Shown piece after piece: positions 25,462 to 36,480 of a stretch of 64,000 bases of DNA. The position numbers were made by a program, and so were the translations under genes. Below the pieces are notes generated by a model. It did not search any database. It saw only the letters and a program-made list of their open reading frames with translations, and was not told where the DNA came from. Within the stretch, counting starts at the first letter, position 1. Every line of letters starts with the position of its first letter. Source of the DNA: Ceratobasidium sp. AG-K (lineage: Eukaryota > Basidiomycota > Agaricomycetes > Cantharellales > Ceratobasidiaceae). The stretch lies in assembly GCA_037039685.1 (NCBI GenBank), contig JAWNGF010000004.1, positions 1 to 64,000 on the forward strand, given 5' to 3'.

Positions 25462-25903
25462 TGTCACAACCCTAACCAAACCTTGGAGGCTGAGACTCCA
25501 CAGGCTGTGGGGGTTGGGGTGACAAAGGGGGTCAAATGTACGGCACTAAGGCCTAAGTAAGTCACGTGATCAGTGATTGGGTAAAAACAACAAGAGAACA
25601 AGTCTTGTAGAGACAAGACTTGTGTTGCTGGTATATATACTATCTAGTGTGGCTATGTACAATAGATAGAATGCAACAAAGGGAAGAGAACAAGGCAAAA
25701 GCAAGAGCCAGAGAGAAGTGCAGACAAGACAAAGGAGGTACAGTAAGTCCATGGAGAACAAGGCAAAGAGACGACATGCCAGGCAGGCATGTCCCGTGGT
25801 CATGGCTTACAGATAGGCGACTGAATGCGCGAAGGCGAGCAGAACAAGACCAAACACAAGGCAAACAGAGCAAAAGACAGGGAACAAGAAAAAGGTTGTG
25901 ACA
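25462..25903 (-). mobile_element. solo LTR of Gypsy family A, copy 1
   Basis: 442 bp with ends TGTCACAACC...GGTTGTGACA and a perfect 5-bp target-site duplication, attgg, at 25,457-25,461 and 25,904-25,908. It is the reverse complement of the LTRs that flank element A (30,573 and 52,100). The internal part of the element was lost by LTR-LTR recombination. Confidence 0.93.
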
Positions 25904-25908
25904 ATTGG

Positions 25909-26840
25909 AGCTCACAGATGTGCTTGTCCATCTCAATCCATTTGACCATTGGACAACTGCAATCCTTGACAACTGTGAAGAAACCCATGATTAACTTCCA
26001 TCAAACACTCAAGGCTTGAACTAGCACCCAATTACCTACACTCACACATATGTTTACCTGCTGCCACCTGTCCACAGTTGGGTGATCACCATCCTTCATG
26101 ATGACATTAGCATGCCTGCACAGTTATTGATATGTTGGAGCCATTGTTTAGGAGCAGGGAGATCCTTGGCTTAAGGCATTGTGAATGACAAAAGATCTGT
26201 TTGACCCACCTACATCTATTGAGCAAAGTCTTTGCATCAAAATTATGTCATACAACATCTGTATGGCAAAAACATAAAAGTGAGAAAATGTGTATCAAAT
26301 AAACAGCAAAAAGAACTCACAGAACACTTAAACAAGGTCTCAGGGTGCTTGGAATGTAAGACAGAGCTAGCATGGTTGGGGAAGCTGCATGCAAAGCTTT
26401 GACACACTTCTCATGACAGTGAGCAACAGCCAAAGATACAACATTCAAAAACTCACCCCAACAGCCATGAGAAAGGTTTAGGCAACCCATAGCACATTTG
26501 GGACTTACTTGTGTTGTCTTGAGTCTGGGAGTCATGGGTAACAGTGGTTGGAGAAGCTGGGAGGGTGGATTGTGTAACCTCACAACTGACCACATGATTA
26601 GTGAAGTCTGTTGTGGCACATCCCAACCACACACAGCCCCTAAACCCCAAGTTTAATCTTGATGACAACAGTGGACTTACCCTCCCCACTCTACCATCAG
26701 CAAATGATGCTTTGCTGGATAAAATGGCACCTATACATAGGTAAGAGCCTCATCTCAACTTGTTTGTTTTCTCCACATCCACCTCCGCTCACTAACTACC
26801 TTCATTCTGTCTGTGCATTCCCATCTTGACTTTCACAACA
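25909..26840. other. transposon-block sequence, unassigned
   Basis: CpG-poor, AT-moderate. Possibly the 5' region of Tnp2 transposase 1 (minus) and the leader of the passenger ORF (plus). No motif seen. Confidence 0.35.
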
Positions 26841-28199
26841 TGCCCAGTAATACCAACAAGACCCACATACCCTCTGGTACCTCAAAACATGTCTGAACCA
26901 AGTCCTGTTGCCAGCTTGAAGGCTGCAAGAACAAAGAATTGCTCCAGCACAAGTGAGCCAATCAGAAGGCAAAGGCAAACACATGTTGCATCCATCAAGA
27001 GGAGGACAAGGACAACAACCTCCATGTTGAATGCAAAGACAAGGTGGCTGAGCTTGCCAAGCTTCAAGGTAAGCTACTTGGCCATGTCCCCACTCACTAA
27101 CACATCTTTCTTGTAGCTCAAAACCAACACCTTCTCATTACCAACAAACAGCTTTCTGCCAAGCTCAACTGTTGCAACCAAGATCCTGCACCTGTTGTGC
27201 AGAAGATCAGGATTGAGCTGAAAGCTGATATCACCATTGGTATTATCCGCCAAGGCCTCAAGATGGAAAGTATTTAGAAGGACACTGAATGGCATCTGCT
27301 ATGGGTAAGCTTGTTTGCACATCCTGCATACATCTAATCAGCATTCCTCTTGCGGTCTCCCATAGGGGGCAGTATGTTGTGTGATGTACTCTGTTGAATT
27401 CAATTGGGCACTGTTGTGGTCAAAGCAGCCCTGGGAGGCTGTGACCAAGGCAATTTACTTAGTGAGTCTTAAGTTCATACTGCAACACACTCTGGAGTTA
27501 CTAACATACATCTTGCAGTGCAAAGAGCAACTACCCAAACTCAAGATCTTTGACAATCATGCCACCACCAAGTTCCTTCTCAAGCAGTCCTTCAGGAATT
27601 GCCTGAGCCAGGTGCAGCCCACTGGCATGCGTACAGCCTCTGAAGCATTTGAGGAACCCAAGGCTGAACCCAAACACAAACCCAAGCCACAGCCACGTCC
27701 AAAGAGGCCCCTCAGGTGTCTTGCTGATGTTTGCAAGGCTTGTGAGGAGGCCCTCATTTGTCAGGTGGCCGCACTGGATGCAGCTGCTCTGGTAGACAAG
27801 CCTCTAAATGATGGCAACACTGATATTGATGAGCATGGAGATGAAGCCTCCTGGGTTGAGCATGGTGTTGACAGTATGGATGGATGAAACATTTGCTGGC
27901 CAGCTGTCACTAACACTGAACTGACAGACTCTCCCACCAGCTTGGCCAAGACCACCACCAAGCCCTTTTGCCCTCACCCTTGCCCTTGCCCTCGCCCCAA
28001 GCCTACCGACTCAGCAGCACCTGCCAATGCCAAGTCCAGTGGTGATTCATGCCAATCTTCATGCAATGCTCTGCCTTCAACAGTCCATTGTGGTCCAAGC
28101 TCCAGCCTGGCAGTGATCAGCAAGAAACCCAAGTGTGTGATGATGTCCTTGCCAGTTGAGCCTGGATGTGCTGCAAAGGGTAAGGGGAAAGCAGTATAG
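26841..28199 (+). pseudogene. passenger ORF of a DNA transposon, Cys-rich and coiled-coil-like, broken by TGA codons
   Basis: A plus-strand frame starting MPSNTNKTHIPSG at 26,841 runs through a Cys-rich segment (KSCCQLEGCKNKELL, NTCCIHQEED) to KDKVAELAKLQ. A clear 47-nt intron follows (donor 27,070, acceptor near 27,116), then NQHLLITNKQLSAKLNCC and IRIELKADITIGIIRQGLK. Further exons hold CKEQLPKLKIFDNHATTKFLL (27,521 on), a Pro/Lys tract, and a C-terminal part reaching KGKGKAV at 28,199. TGA codons at 26,894, 26,954 and 27,885 interrupt an otherwise continuous frame; each would be CGA before a C-to-T change. It is not a transposase. I do not recognise the family; similar coiled-coil ORFs are often found in Agaricomycete repeats. 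Confidence 0.5.
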
Positions 28200-28929
28200 G
28201 CAGAGCATAGTGGGGTCATTGTCTGTTGGTGTGGACATTGCAGCCCTGTTGGTTGGTGGTCAATCACTCTTTTGGAGGACAGTGGTAATGCCTTGTTGTC
28301 CAGTGGGCAGATGGGTAGTGACAATGATGATTGATTGCTTGATGTTATCTTTCAAACTGTTGGACACCAACTCTAATTTTCCTTTTTGTTTATTTTTCTG
28401 CTTGTGTTATTTTCACTGTGATTCCTGCCTCCTACCACCCTCCAGACTTGACCAGTACCATCTATTAGGTATTAGCCTCTTATTTTTGCTCCCTTAGCCT
28501 CTGTCTGCTTTGCTTTTGAACCCCTTAATTGCTCTATCACACTGTCCTTTCTTGTTTTACACCATGTAAATTACATGCTTCCACATTAGATATGCAGAAG
28601 CTTTTCCCTGTCCATTAACCTTGTGACTGTCAACTATGTGGAAATGCTTTTCATTTTTGGTGGGGAGTATTTGAATCAGTGGTCTAACCATGTCAATCAA
28701 CTATGAGTTGAAAATCACTTGACAAACATGTTTTTGTCCAACAACATGATGAGGGAGGCTAGGAGAGTGATTATTACTCACTTGTATTCCACACTAACTT
28801 TACCTGTCATTCACCCAATCTCAAGAGGATTCCCAGGTCATCACAGGTTGATGTACTGATGTGATGATCACTCTCTTTACTTACTCCAGAGTGTTGTTGA
28901 TTTTGCACCTTCTCAACCATGTGCCTACA
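28200..28929. other. transposon-block sequence, unassigned
   Basis: CpG-poor, T-rich on the plus strand near 28,360-28,700. Possibly the 3' flank of the passenger ORF and further eroded exons of transposase 2 on the minus strand. Confidence 0.35.
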
Positions 28930-30558
28930 CAAAGAGCTTATGAGTTAGAATCTAATTGGATTCACAATGTCCTAAAATTTGACATACAGTTTTGAAATCA
29001 AGCCAAATTGAAACTGGGCATTGAGTTCTGACCACCACCCCCAACCATTGCTAATATCCCCCAGTGGATGGTTTTTGTTGCAACCCAACACTATGATGGT
29101 TGCCAACTGTCACTGTATGTGCACAAGTCAAGACTTTAGAGAGACTTGGCACCCAAAGAACTGTGAACTGTAGACTGTGAATGGCACTAAGACCTGAGGA
29201 TCCAAGGTAACCCTGAGGGAAACCCAGTGAAGGACTGTTTGTTGGGGAAATGACAAGGCAAAACAAGATGGGGATACCATGCTTGTTGTTGCCTCATTAT
29301 ATATTCAGAAAAAGGCATGAGTCATACTCATGCCAAGAAACAAGTCATACAAACTAACCCAGCAGAAAGCTCTATGAGTCATGTCCAATAAAGGAACATG
29401 ACTTGCTGAGAAAGTAAGTTGCAAGGCAAAAGAGAAAGGAAGCAGCTTAAGGCTGCACAAGCACAAAAGGAAACAGACACAAAGGAAACGTGCACAAAGG
29501 AAAGTGGAACAAAGAAGACACAAGACAAGCAGCCAGAAGACAAAGTCCATGGGAGGGGCCTTGGGTCACAACAGTTTTGATCCAAGTTACACATCCATTC
29601 ATCACTTGGTATAGGGGTGGGCAGCCTTTCATTGTCATCAGTGCCATGTTGCCAAGTTTGCAAAAGTTCCATCATCCCAGAGAGGGTAAGCATGTGCTGA
29701 ATCCAAGTGACTGGAGAAGCAAATGGATATGTTAAGCTTGAGACCTGTTGTTGGCTCCCAGATGCAAGTCTACAAGTGGCAAATAAAATTCCCTGGCATC
29801 CCTCATTAAGGAAGGTGCTGATGTCTGCTCCTGCAATATACTCAGGTGAATAACATAATTTGCAGGCAGGGCACAGTGTGAATGTTGTGATTAGGTCTTT
29901 GATGCAAACCCCAAGCCTTTTCTCAGCAGTTGCAACAGTTTGTGCCATATTAGCAATATCCTTGACACTCACATCCAGATGGGCAGCAATAGTTCAATGA
30001 GCAGCTTTTAACTGGTGCTCCAACACTCTGCAAGTAGTTCCATACAAATATTTCTGAACATACATATCAATATATGCATTACATATCAGCTCATGTTCTT
30101 GAAACACTGGGCATATGGCCTTGGCTTCTCCTGCATCTTCTGGATTGTCTTCTGGGTTCCCTTCCAGGAATTGATTGGGGTCCTTGTCAACAGCAAGTTG
30201 AAATTGGGGGAACTCAGGTTCTGGAGGTGGTTTGTTGTTTGGCAAACCAAAATCCTGGTCATCTAATTCATCATTGGGACCAAATTCTTCCATGCAGATA
30301 TTGTACTTGCCCAAGTGGTGAAATTGAAGGTAATGGTGTTGGGCATGTGGTGGATTGTCCAGTAGCCAATCAAACTGGTACTCATGCTGCACTTCATCAG
30401 CTATATGCAGCAAGCCATTGCCATAACCTTTGCTTTTGTGACCAACATCCCTTAAATGTGGACATGGGGATACTGGTGGCATATCAGGGCTTGGTAGACC
30501 TGACAAGCGCATCCCTTGCCCCAGTGCTTTGTTCAATTCAACGCTGCCAGCTGGGGAC
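28930..30558 (-). pseudogene. Tnp2-type transposase 2, N-terminal half, interrupted by solo LTRs
   Basis: Minus-strand coding runs from 30,558 down: an acidic N-terminal part (EEFGPNDELDDQDFG, PEDNPEDAGEAKAICPVF), then YGTTCRVLEHQLKAAH, TAEKRLGVCIKDLI, TLCPACKLCYSPEYI (zinc-binding CxxC), SLTYPFASPVTWIQHML and EWMCNLDQN. The 498-bp solo LTR D1 (29,076-29,573) interrupts it; when D1 is ignored the frame runs on as NHPLGDISNGWGWWSEL (29,072-29,000). This order is that of a Tnp2 lineage distinct from transposase 1. Upstream, the element continues beyond D2 and element A at 53,022. The rest of the C-terminal half is not found. Inactive. Confidence 0.75.
29076..29573 (-). mobile_element. solo LTR D1
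   Basis: 498 bp, ends TGTTGCAACCC...GGGTCACAACA, flanked by a perfect 5-bp duplication, gtttt (29,071-29,075 and 29,574-29,578). It is the inverted copy of D2. Removing it restores the transposase 2 reading across the site. Confidence 0.92.
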
Positions 30559-30572
30559 TGTTGTGACCCAAC
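30559..30572 (+). mobile_element. first 14 bases of solo LTR D2, split by element A
   Basis: TGTTGTGACCCAA begins the LTR; the 5 bases before it (gggac, 30,554-30,558) are repeated at 53,017-53,021, just after the other part of D2. Element A starts at 30,573. Confidence 0.9.
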
Positions 30573-31018
30573 TGTCACAACCTTTTCTGTTTCCTTTCTT
30601 ATTTGTCTGTTTGCCTTGTGTTTGGTCTTGTTCTGCTTGCCTTGACGCATTTAGCTGCCTTACTGTAAGCCATGTTTGCGGGACATGCCTGCCTGGCCTG
30701 TTCCCTTGTCTCCTTGGTGTCCATGGACTTTTCACGTTTCCTTTGTCCTGCCTTTGCTTCTCTTGGACTCTTGCCTTTTCTTGTTTTGGTTTCCTTTGTC
30801 ACTCGCTCTCTATTGTACATAGCCACAGTAGTTAGTATATATACCAGCAACGCAAGTCTTGTGGAGACAAGACTTGTTCTCTTGTTGTTTTCCCCCATCT
30901 CCTATTGCGTGACTCACTTAGGCCTTCACACTGTACATTTGACCTTTGTTGTTGTCCCAACCCCCACTGATCCTTCCTGTGGAGTCTTGGCCTCCAAGGT
31001 TTGGCTAGGGTTGTGACA
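30573..31018 (+). repeat. 5' LTR of element A
   Basis: 446 bp, TGTCACAACC...GGTTGTGACA. Contains agtatatatacc near 30,833, a likely TATA box, followed by the direct/inverted aagtcttgt...acaagactt motif. Confidence 0.92.
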
Positions 31019-31433
31019 CTAGAACAAGTCTTGTTGCCTTTGTTGCAGATACAGCCTTTGTCACTGTCAGAACCAGGTCTTTCATCACCAGGTCACCTCT
31101 GAGCATTTGCACACCCCTCACCATTGTCAGCTAACACCCCTATCTCTCCCCTGCATCATTTACATGTCAAGGCACATTGCAGCTCACACCCATTAGCTTG
31201 TCAACAATGTCCCCTATCCTCTGATATCACTGAACTGTGGCCACCTAATCAGGAAGCACCATTCATATATATTATATTGGAACAAGGACCTCTGAGACCT
31301 TTGCACTGAACCTACTGTTGACTAGGTTCCCCCTATACATTCCATTTCTACCCAGGGGATATATTTTCTATCAAAAAAAACTACTAGCCATATTTTGGTT
31401 GAAGCGCACCAGGAAGCACATTTATTATAGTTG

Positions 31434-33165
31434 ATGTTCAACAGAAGTCGCTTGAACTTGGCAGAATCCTACAAAGCCACAATGTCTTCTATGATGCCCT
31501 CCTTCTCTGAGGGCAAAAGCCCCCTTGCGCCACCCCCACCAGAAACCCCCCTCCAACAAACTCGCTTCTCAGAACCTCCCCCATCAAGGAAAGAAGGCAA
31601 CAAGGAAGGATCAGTGGGGGATACAACCATTTGTTCCCAACCAGCTCCCTACAAAACCTTTGATGCAGAATCCAGACCACTGTCTCCTGCCATTAGGGAA
31701 TACAAGGGCAACTCCTGGTGGGAAACCCGTGAAGGCAATTTTCAAAAAGAAGTCCTTTTCATCCTCAGAGAATTATTATTGCGCCATAGTCTCATGGCAG
31801 AAAGGTTGGAACACGTTGAACAATGGATCCTACATAATAGGGATGATGGAAATATCTGCATTGACCAATTGGCGGAAATTGCAGACCAGAATTGCAAACT
31901 ATACAACAAAATGACAGATCAACATCAAATAACAAGGGACGCTGTTTGGGCACAAGGAATTGTATCAAGCAGGAGACCAACAGGAGGTAGTGGAGCAACT
32001 GCGGTTCAAACCAACACCCTAACAACCAGCCAATTAGGGTTGTTGCTAGGAGGAGGAACGGCAACACAAGGACTGAGGGGCTCCATGATGCAATTTGCAC
32101 CACCCTTGTCAGGGACAACAGCAGCCCCAACATCTTCAATCTTTGGGAATGGAAGAACAGAGAAATCAGTGGCATCCAAACCAATGGAATTCCATGGCAA
32201 GCAAGGAGCCAAAGCCAGGGATTTTACTTATTCCTGTGCAAATTATATTGCCAACTCCCACTACGCCACTGCCTCGGATGAAAAGAAAATCTGTCTTATC
32301 ATTTTGTACCTATGCGGCCCTGCTATTGACTGGATTTGCCCATTCCAAGACCTACACAACGCAGGCATATGTCACAACCCTAGCCAAACCTTGGAGGCTG
32401 AGACTCCACAGGCAGTGAGGATGGGGGTTGGGGCGATGACAAAGGTCAAATGTATGGCACTAAGGCCTAAGTGAGTCACATGATGAGTGTTGGGGAAAAC
32501 AACAAGAGAACAAGTCTTGTGGGGGCAAAACTTGTGTCACTGGTATATATACTAACTACTGTGGCTATGTACAATAGATAGTAAGCGACAAGGGAAACCA
32601 AAAAGGGAGAAAGCAAGAGTCCAAGAGAAAAGAGGACAGAACAAAGGAAACGTGGTAAGTCCATGGACACCAAGGAGACAAGGGAGCAGGCCAGGCAGGC
32701 ATGTCCTGCGGTCAAGGCTTACATAAAGGTGACTAAATGCGCCAAGGCAACAAGAACGAGACCAAACACAAGGCCAACATACAAGAACGAGAGAGAACAA
32801 GAAAAGGTTGTGACAGCATGCCCCAAACCATTTTCACAAGTCTAGATGTCTTCCAGCAGGAGTGGGAATTAGCTTTTGGCAAAATAGAACAAGTGGAGGT
32901 CTACAGACAGAAGTACAAGGCACTTTCCCAGACCAAAACAGTGGTCGAATACATCACCCAATTCAGGATTCTGTTGGCACCACCAGACTACAATGAGCAG
33001 ACCTTGAAAGATGACTTCTATGTGGGGCTCAAGGACAACATCAAGGATATGTTAACATCCCAGGCCTATGATTGCCACAATGCAACACTGCAGGAGCTGT
33101 TTACCAGGACCCAGGAGATTGATGCCGCCCTCATTGCAAGGAACATGGAGAAAAAGGGTACCAAC
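31434..33165 (+). pseudogene. element A gag, N-terminal and capsid part, split by a solo LTR
   Basis: The frame opens at 31,434 (a second ATG at 31,482 gives MSSMMPSFSEGKSP). A Pro-rich N-terminus and a helical stretch (LLLRHSLMAERLEHVEQWI) precede the capsid-like part (KPMEFHGKQGAKARDF, ICLIILYLCGPAIDWI). A family-A solo LTR (32,370-32,815) cuts it; past the LTR the frame continues VFQQEWELAFGKIEQVEVYR, VVEYITQFRILLAPPDYNEQ and DDFYVGLKDNIKDML, the retrotrans_gag signature. Element C then interrupts at 33,166, and the remaining gag lies at 37,416-37,799. Gag forms the particle shell. Confidence 0.85.
32370..32815 (-). mobile_element. solo LTR of family A, copy 3, inside element A gag
   Basis: 446 bp with the family ends. 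Flanks gcata and gcatg are a 5-bp duplication with one change. Ignoring the LTR, gag reads on in frame across the site. Confidence 0.9.
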
Positions 33166-33577
33166 TGTCCCAACTTGGGTCAATTAGGTGTATAAAGGTT
33201 GAGGGGTTTGACTGTAAGAAGTCTTAGAACCCAAGGAATAGTGATAGTAAGAGGATTTGATTGAAGCAGGTCCTAGTGGAGAGGAGGTCAAGCCTTGTCA
33301 TTAACCAGCTTGACCTCTGGGTTTATATACATGAGGGATCAGTGCCACGTCATTACATATCAGTGTGAGAAAGCCAAGTACAACCAATGGTAAGCAAGAT
33401 AAGAGATATGACTCAAAATTCTGGAAGTTCCAGAAGCCTCACTGATATCAAATGGAAAGACAAATACATCACATGATACAAGTTAAGCGCCAGAGGACAT
33501 TTGTACCAAAAAAGGAAAGTGTTCGGAAAAAGATATAAAATCAGAATAAAATGTCTGAGCTTAGTCAGCTCATGACA
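33166..33577 (-). repeat. LTR of element C (3' in coding sense)
   Basis: 412 bp, TGTCCCAACT...AGCTCATGACA. Near-identical to 36,997-37,410. Confidence 0.92.
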
Positions 33578-33587
33578 TTACCCCCTC

Positions 33588-34055
33588 CTAAGGGCCTGGC
33601 ATGGTGGGATGGAGTCTGTGGAATTTATCAACTAGTTCAGGAGCATTCTTGAGGTCTTCCTTTGATTGCCAGGAATTGTCTGCATGAGAGTATCCTTTCC
33701 ATTTGACGTAATAGTGGAGTTGATGGCAAATTTTCTTGGAGTTAAGGATCTCTTTGACTTCCCATTCTTCTTCCCCTTCTTGTGTGACAATAGGGGGTGG
33801 TTGAGCAGGTTTGCAACCATGAGGATCAGGGTGGAATTTTTTGAGTAGCATGACATGGAAGACAGGATGAATTCTCATTGATTTTGGTAATTCCAGTCTA
33901 AAGGCATGAGTCCCTACTTTTTCCAGCACTTTGTAAGGTCCTAAAACTTTGTGGGAGAGTTTTACTGAAGGTCTGTCTGTGGATATGTTCTGGTGACTAA
34001 GCCAGTTTGAATTTAGTATAGTGGGTGACTTTCCCAGACAAAACTTCCCGTCCAT
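33588..34055 (-). pseudogene. element C integrase C-terminus plus chromodomain
   Basis: From about 34,020 down the frame reads NWLSHQNISTDRPS, VLGPYKVLEKVGTHAFRLELP and IHPVFHVMLLKKF, the integrase tail conserved in chromoviruses. Then EEWEVKEILNSKK, HYYVKWKGYSHADNSWQ and LVDKFHRLHP form a chromodomain (aromatic and WKGY residues present). Chromodomains direct integration to marked chromatin. The integrase zinc finger and D-D-E core are missing; the preceding codons belong to the protease, so a deletion joined the two genes. Confidence 0.85.
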
Positions 34056-34290
34056 CTATGACTTGTAAGGTTTTTGGTTTTTCATGTTGAAATAGGGGAA
34101 GGTTTGCTTCTTTTGCTAGGGAAGGGTTGATGAAGCAGGATGTTGCACCACAATCTAGGAGTGCTTGCCCAGAGAATTTCTTTGATTTGTTGACTGACTT
34201 AGAATTAGGAGCCATAGCTAGTGGATGAGTGGTGAAATCAATGTATAATTGGTTTTCATTTGATATTGACATGATTTCAAGTTCATCCAT
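34000..34290 (-). pseudogene. element C aspartic protease, N-terminal part
   Basis: Frame 34,290 down to about 34,000: YIDFTTHPLAMAP, then SGQALLDCGATSCFINPSLA, the retropepsin active-site region, with Cys in DCGAT where most Gypsy proteases have DSGA. Followed by LQVIDGREVLSGKVTHYTKFKL. The remaining protease and all of RT are deleted at about 34,020. Confidence 0.8.
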
Positions 34291-34325
34291 ATTACTAGCT
34301 AATATATCACTGAGTACTTGGCTCC

Positions 34326-35693
34326 TTAATAAGCCTCGGTGACGTCTTTTCCCGATTCAATGTCTGAAGAGATTTCTTCAATCTGAGCTTCAAAGCCTGA
34401 TGCTGTGTTCTTGGAAGGACAGACCCTTGCTGAGTGTCCCTTGCTGCTGCACGTGAAGCAAATCATGGGTCCTTTTCCTTTTCCATCAAGATCCATTGCA
34501 TTGGGGTCTTTGGCAGGAATGGAGGGTTTGGTTGTTTGAACAGTAGGAGTGCTGAAAGTACTGGTCTGGGTGTCTTTTTGAATAGCTCCAAACAGGACAT
34601 TTCCCTTTGTTCCGTCGTCCCAGGAGATCTGTGGAACTGGATGGCCCTTGGTGTTCCTGGTTATACTTGAGATTTTGCGGTGTTGCACCCCACCTGTAGG
34701 TTTTGACATAAAGATGCAATTGTTTATGTTGAACCTTTGACCCAGTGGGGTGTTTGGAGTGCTTGTAGCCGCCTTGGGTGTAGCTTGTTTTGGGGTGCTG
34801 GTTTGTAGGCCTTGGACCTTTTTGGGTGCATTAATGGTGTTCATTGTGGAATCAATTTCCAGGGCTCTTTTGCAAACTTGGTTGAATGTCCTTGTTGCTT
34901 CATGGGGTTCAAAGTTCTGTGACACCATGGCCATCTTGATTTCATCTTTAAGACCATCATGGAAATCATCACAAAGTACTTGATCAGTGTACCCAAGTAC
35001 CAATGAATAAGTGACAAAGTCTTGTAGGTAATCTTGGACAGAGCTCTTCTGGATCAACTTCTTGTATAGTTGTCTATATTGGTTGATTTTGTGGACGTTG
35101 CCAAACCTAGCTTGCATTTTGTTCCAAAATTTATCTATGTTGTGTAGCCAATTGGTTGCTCCTCTTCTTGCCGTATCTACATTGATTCCAGGTTGCATCC
35201 ATACATAGGCAGGTCCCTTGCAATAACCCATAATGTAAGTGATTTTTTGTTCTGTGGTTGCTTGCAGGGATGTATGGTTTATGTACAGGGTACATTGCGA
35301 TTTAAACTCGTCAAATTTATCTACCTCTCCCAAAAATTCTTCTGGGGGGTGCATTTTGAGTTTATACCCTGGTGTAGTTGTTGATGTGGTAGTGGAGGGT
35401 GTTGCTCCTAGGTTTGCTAGTGATTGAGATACCGCGTTCATCAATTGGTGAAGAGGTGCAATTTGTGAGGTTTGGTTTTGGATTGCCATGATGTCTGCAA
35501 CAGTGTTGTCAATCCCTTGTTCTAGAGTGGTGGTGATGCTATTTAAGGCATTGATGTGGCCATTTATCTTTTGCACCTCATCTATTAGGGCATTGATTGC
35601 GTGCGCTACTACATTGGGCGGAGATGTTTCAGATATTTGGGTAAACCCCCCTTGACTTGGTGATGGGGCTCTCAACATATTAGAGCAGGGCAA
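34326..35693 (-). CDS. element C gag, intact ORF
   Basis: 455 aa without interruption. N-terminus with a helical, probably coiled-coil stretch (VQKINGHINALNSITTTLEQ); capsid part with MHPPEEFLGEVDKFDEFKSQ, YCKGPAYVWMQPG, YRQLYKKLIQKSSVQDYLQD and CDDFHDGLKDEIKMAM (retrotrans_gag); then a Thr/Pro-rich linker and a C-x2-C-x4-H-x4-C zinc knuckle (CFTCSSKGHSARVC) near the end. It packages element RNA. The only fully open gag in the nest, in an element that has lost its polymerase, so particles could form only with help from another element. Confidence 0.85.
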   Translation of the reverse strand: MPCSNMLRAPSPSQGGFTQISETSPPNVVAHAINALIDEVQKINGHINALNSITTTLEQGIDNTVADIMAIQNQTSQIAPLHQLMNAVSQSLANLGATPSTTTSTTTPGYKLKMHPPEEFLGEVDKFDEFKSQCTLYINHTSLQATTEQKITYIMGYCKGPAYVWMQPGINVDTARRGATNWLHNIDKFWNKMQARFGNVHKINQYRQLYKKLIQKSSVQDYLQDFVTYSLVLGYTDQVLCDDFHDGLKDEIKMAMVSQNFEPHEATRTFNQVCKRALEIDSTMNTINAPKKVQGLQTSTPKQATPKAATSTPNTPLGQRFNINNCIFMSKPTGGVQHRKISSITRNTKGHPVPQISWDDGTKGNVLFGAIQKDTQTSTFSTPTVQTTKPSIPAKDPNAMDLDGKGKGPMICFTCSSKGHSARVCPSKNTASGFEAQIEEISSDIESGKDVTEAY

Positions 35694-35912
35694 AGTGTAG
35701 ACTTATTGGGAACCAAGACCGTACAGAGTATTGCAAATCCTTCTGCAAACTTTTCTATCTTTAATGAAGTGTAGACTTCTTAGAAACACCAATTCAAGAT
35801 TTCTGTCCTCCAGAAACAATGCGTTGATCACTCCTAGTTTGTTGTACTGTTTGTATATGTAGTTACAATGAACGTCTTCAATAAAGAGTGATAGGGATTC
35901 TAGCCTGAGCTG

Positions 35913-36480
35913 TTCCCTATGTTGTTCTGGTGTGAGTCAAGGTCTTGATCCCACTGAAAAGGGTTGGGGGTGATAGTGTTAAGGTGATTTAGAAGGTGGT
36001 AATCCTGGTTAATAGGAATAAGCACTTCTGTTGCAAGGTGACAGTATTTGCCCTTGATTTTGTCTTTGAGGGTTTCAATGGTGCACCACTGACGTTTGTT
36101 GTTGTTGATGAGATTTTCGAACTTTTGAGTATGCTTTTCTTGGATTTTAATGAGTTGGTTGCAGTTTTTGATCAGGACACGGATTTGTTCTTGTAGGCAC
36201 TTGACTTTGGTGTTGGTGTCAGCAAGGTTTATGCTTTGGACACAATCTTGATTGGCTTGTTGCTTGTTTGTATTCTCAATACTGATTTCAATGAACTCAA
36301 GCCTTGAGTGAAGTGTTTGGTAGTTGGCCTTGAATTGATTGTAGTTTTTGTTGTTTCTTGTATGCTTGACCTGTAGTTCCTCTGCTTGTTCAACCTGATC
36401 TTCTTCTAGTACTTCAATTCAACTGTTTAATTTGTCAACTTTGGTGTCTAGATTAAGTACAAAATCTTTTAGTCTAAAGA
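35913..36480 (-). pseudogene. element C upstream coiled-coil ORF, one in-frame stop
   Basis: Upstream of gag on the minus strand an open frame lacking a start codon reads IEVLEEDQVEQAEELQVKH, YQTLHSRLEFIEISIENTNK, VKCLQEQIRVLIKNCNQLIK and WDQDLDSHQNNIGNSSG, ending at a stop near 35,939. Above it, separated by a single TGA near 36,420, the frame continues as DFVLNLDTKVDKLNS. A possible 70-nt intron lies further up (donor near 36,565, acceptor near 36,498). The heptad-like pattern suggests a coiled coil. No family recognised; it may be an N-terminal extension of gag or a separate ORF. Confidence 0.5.
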
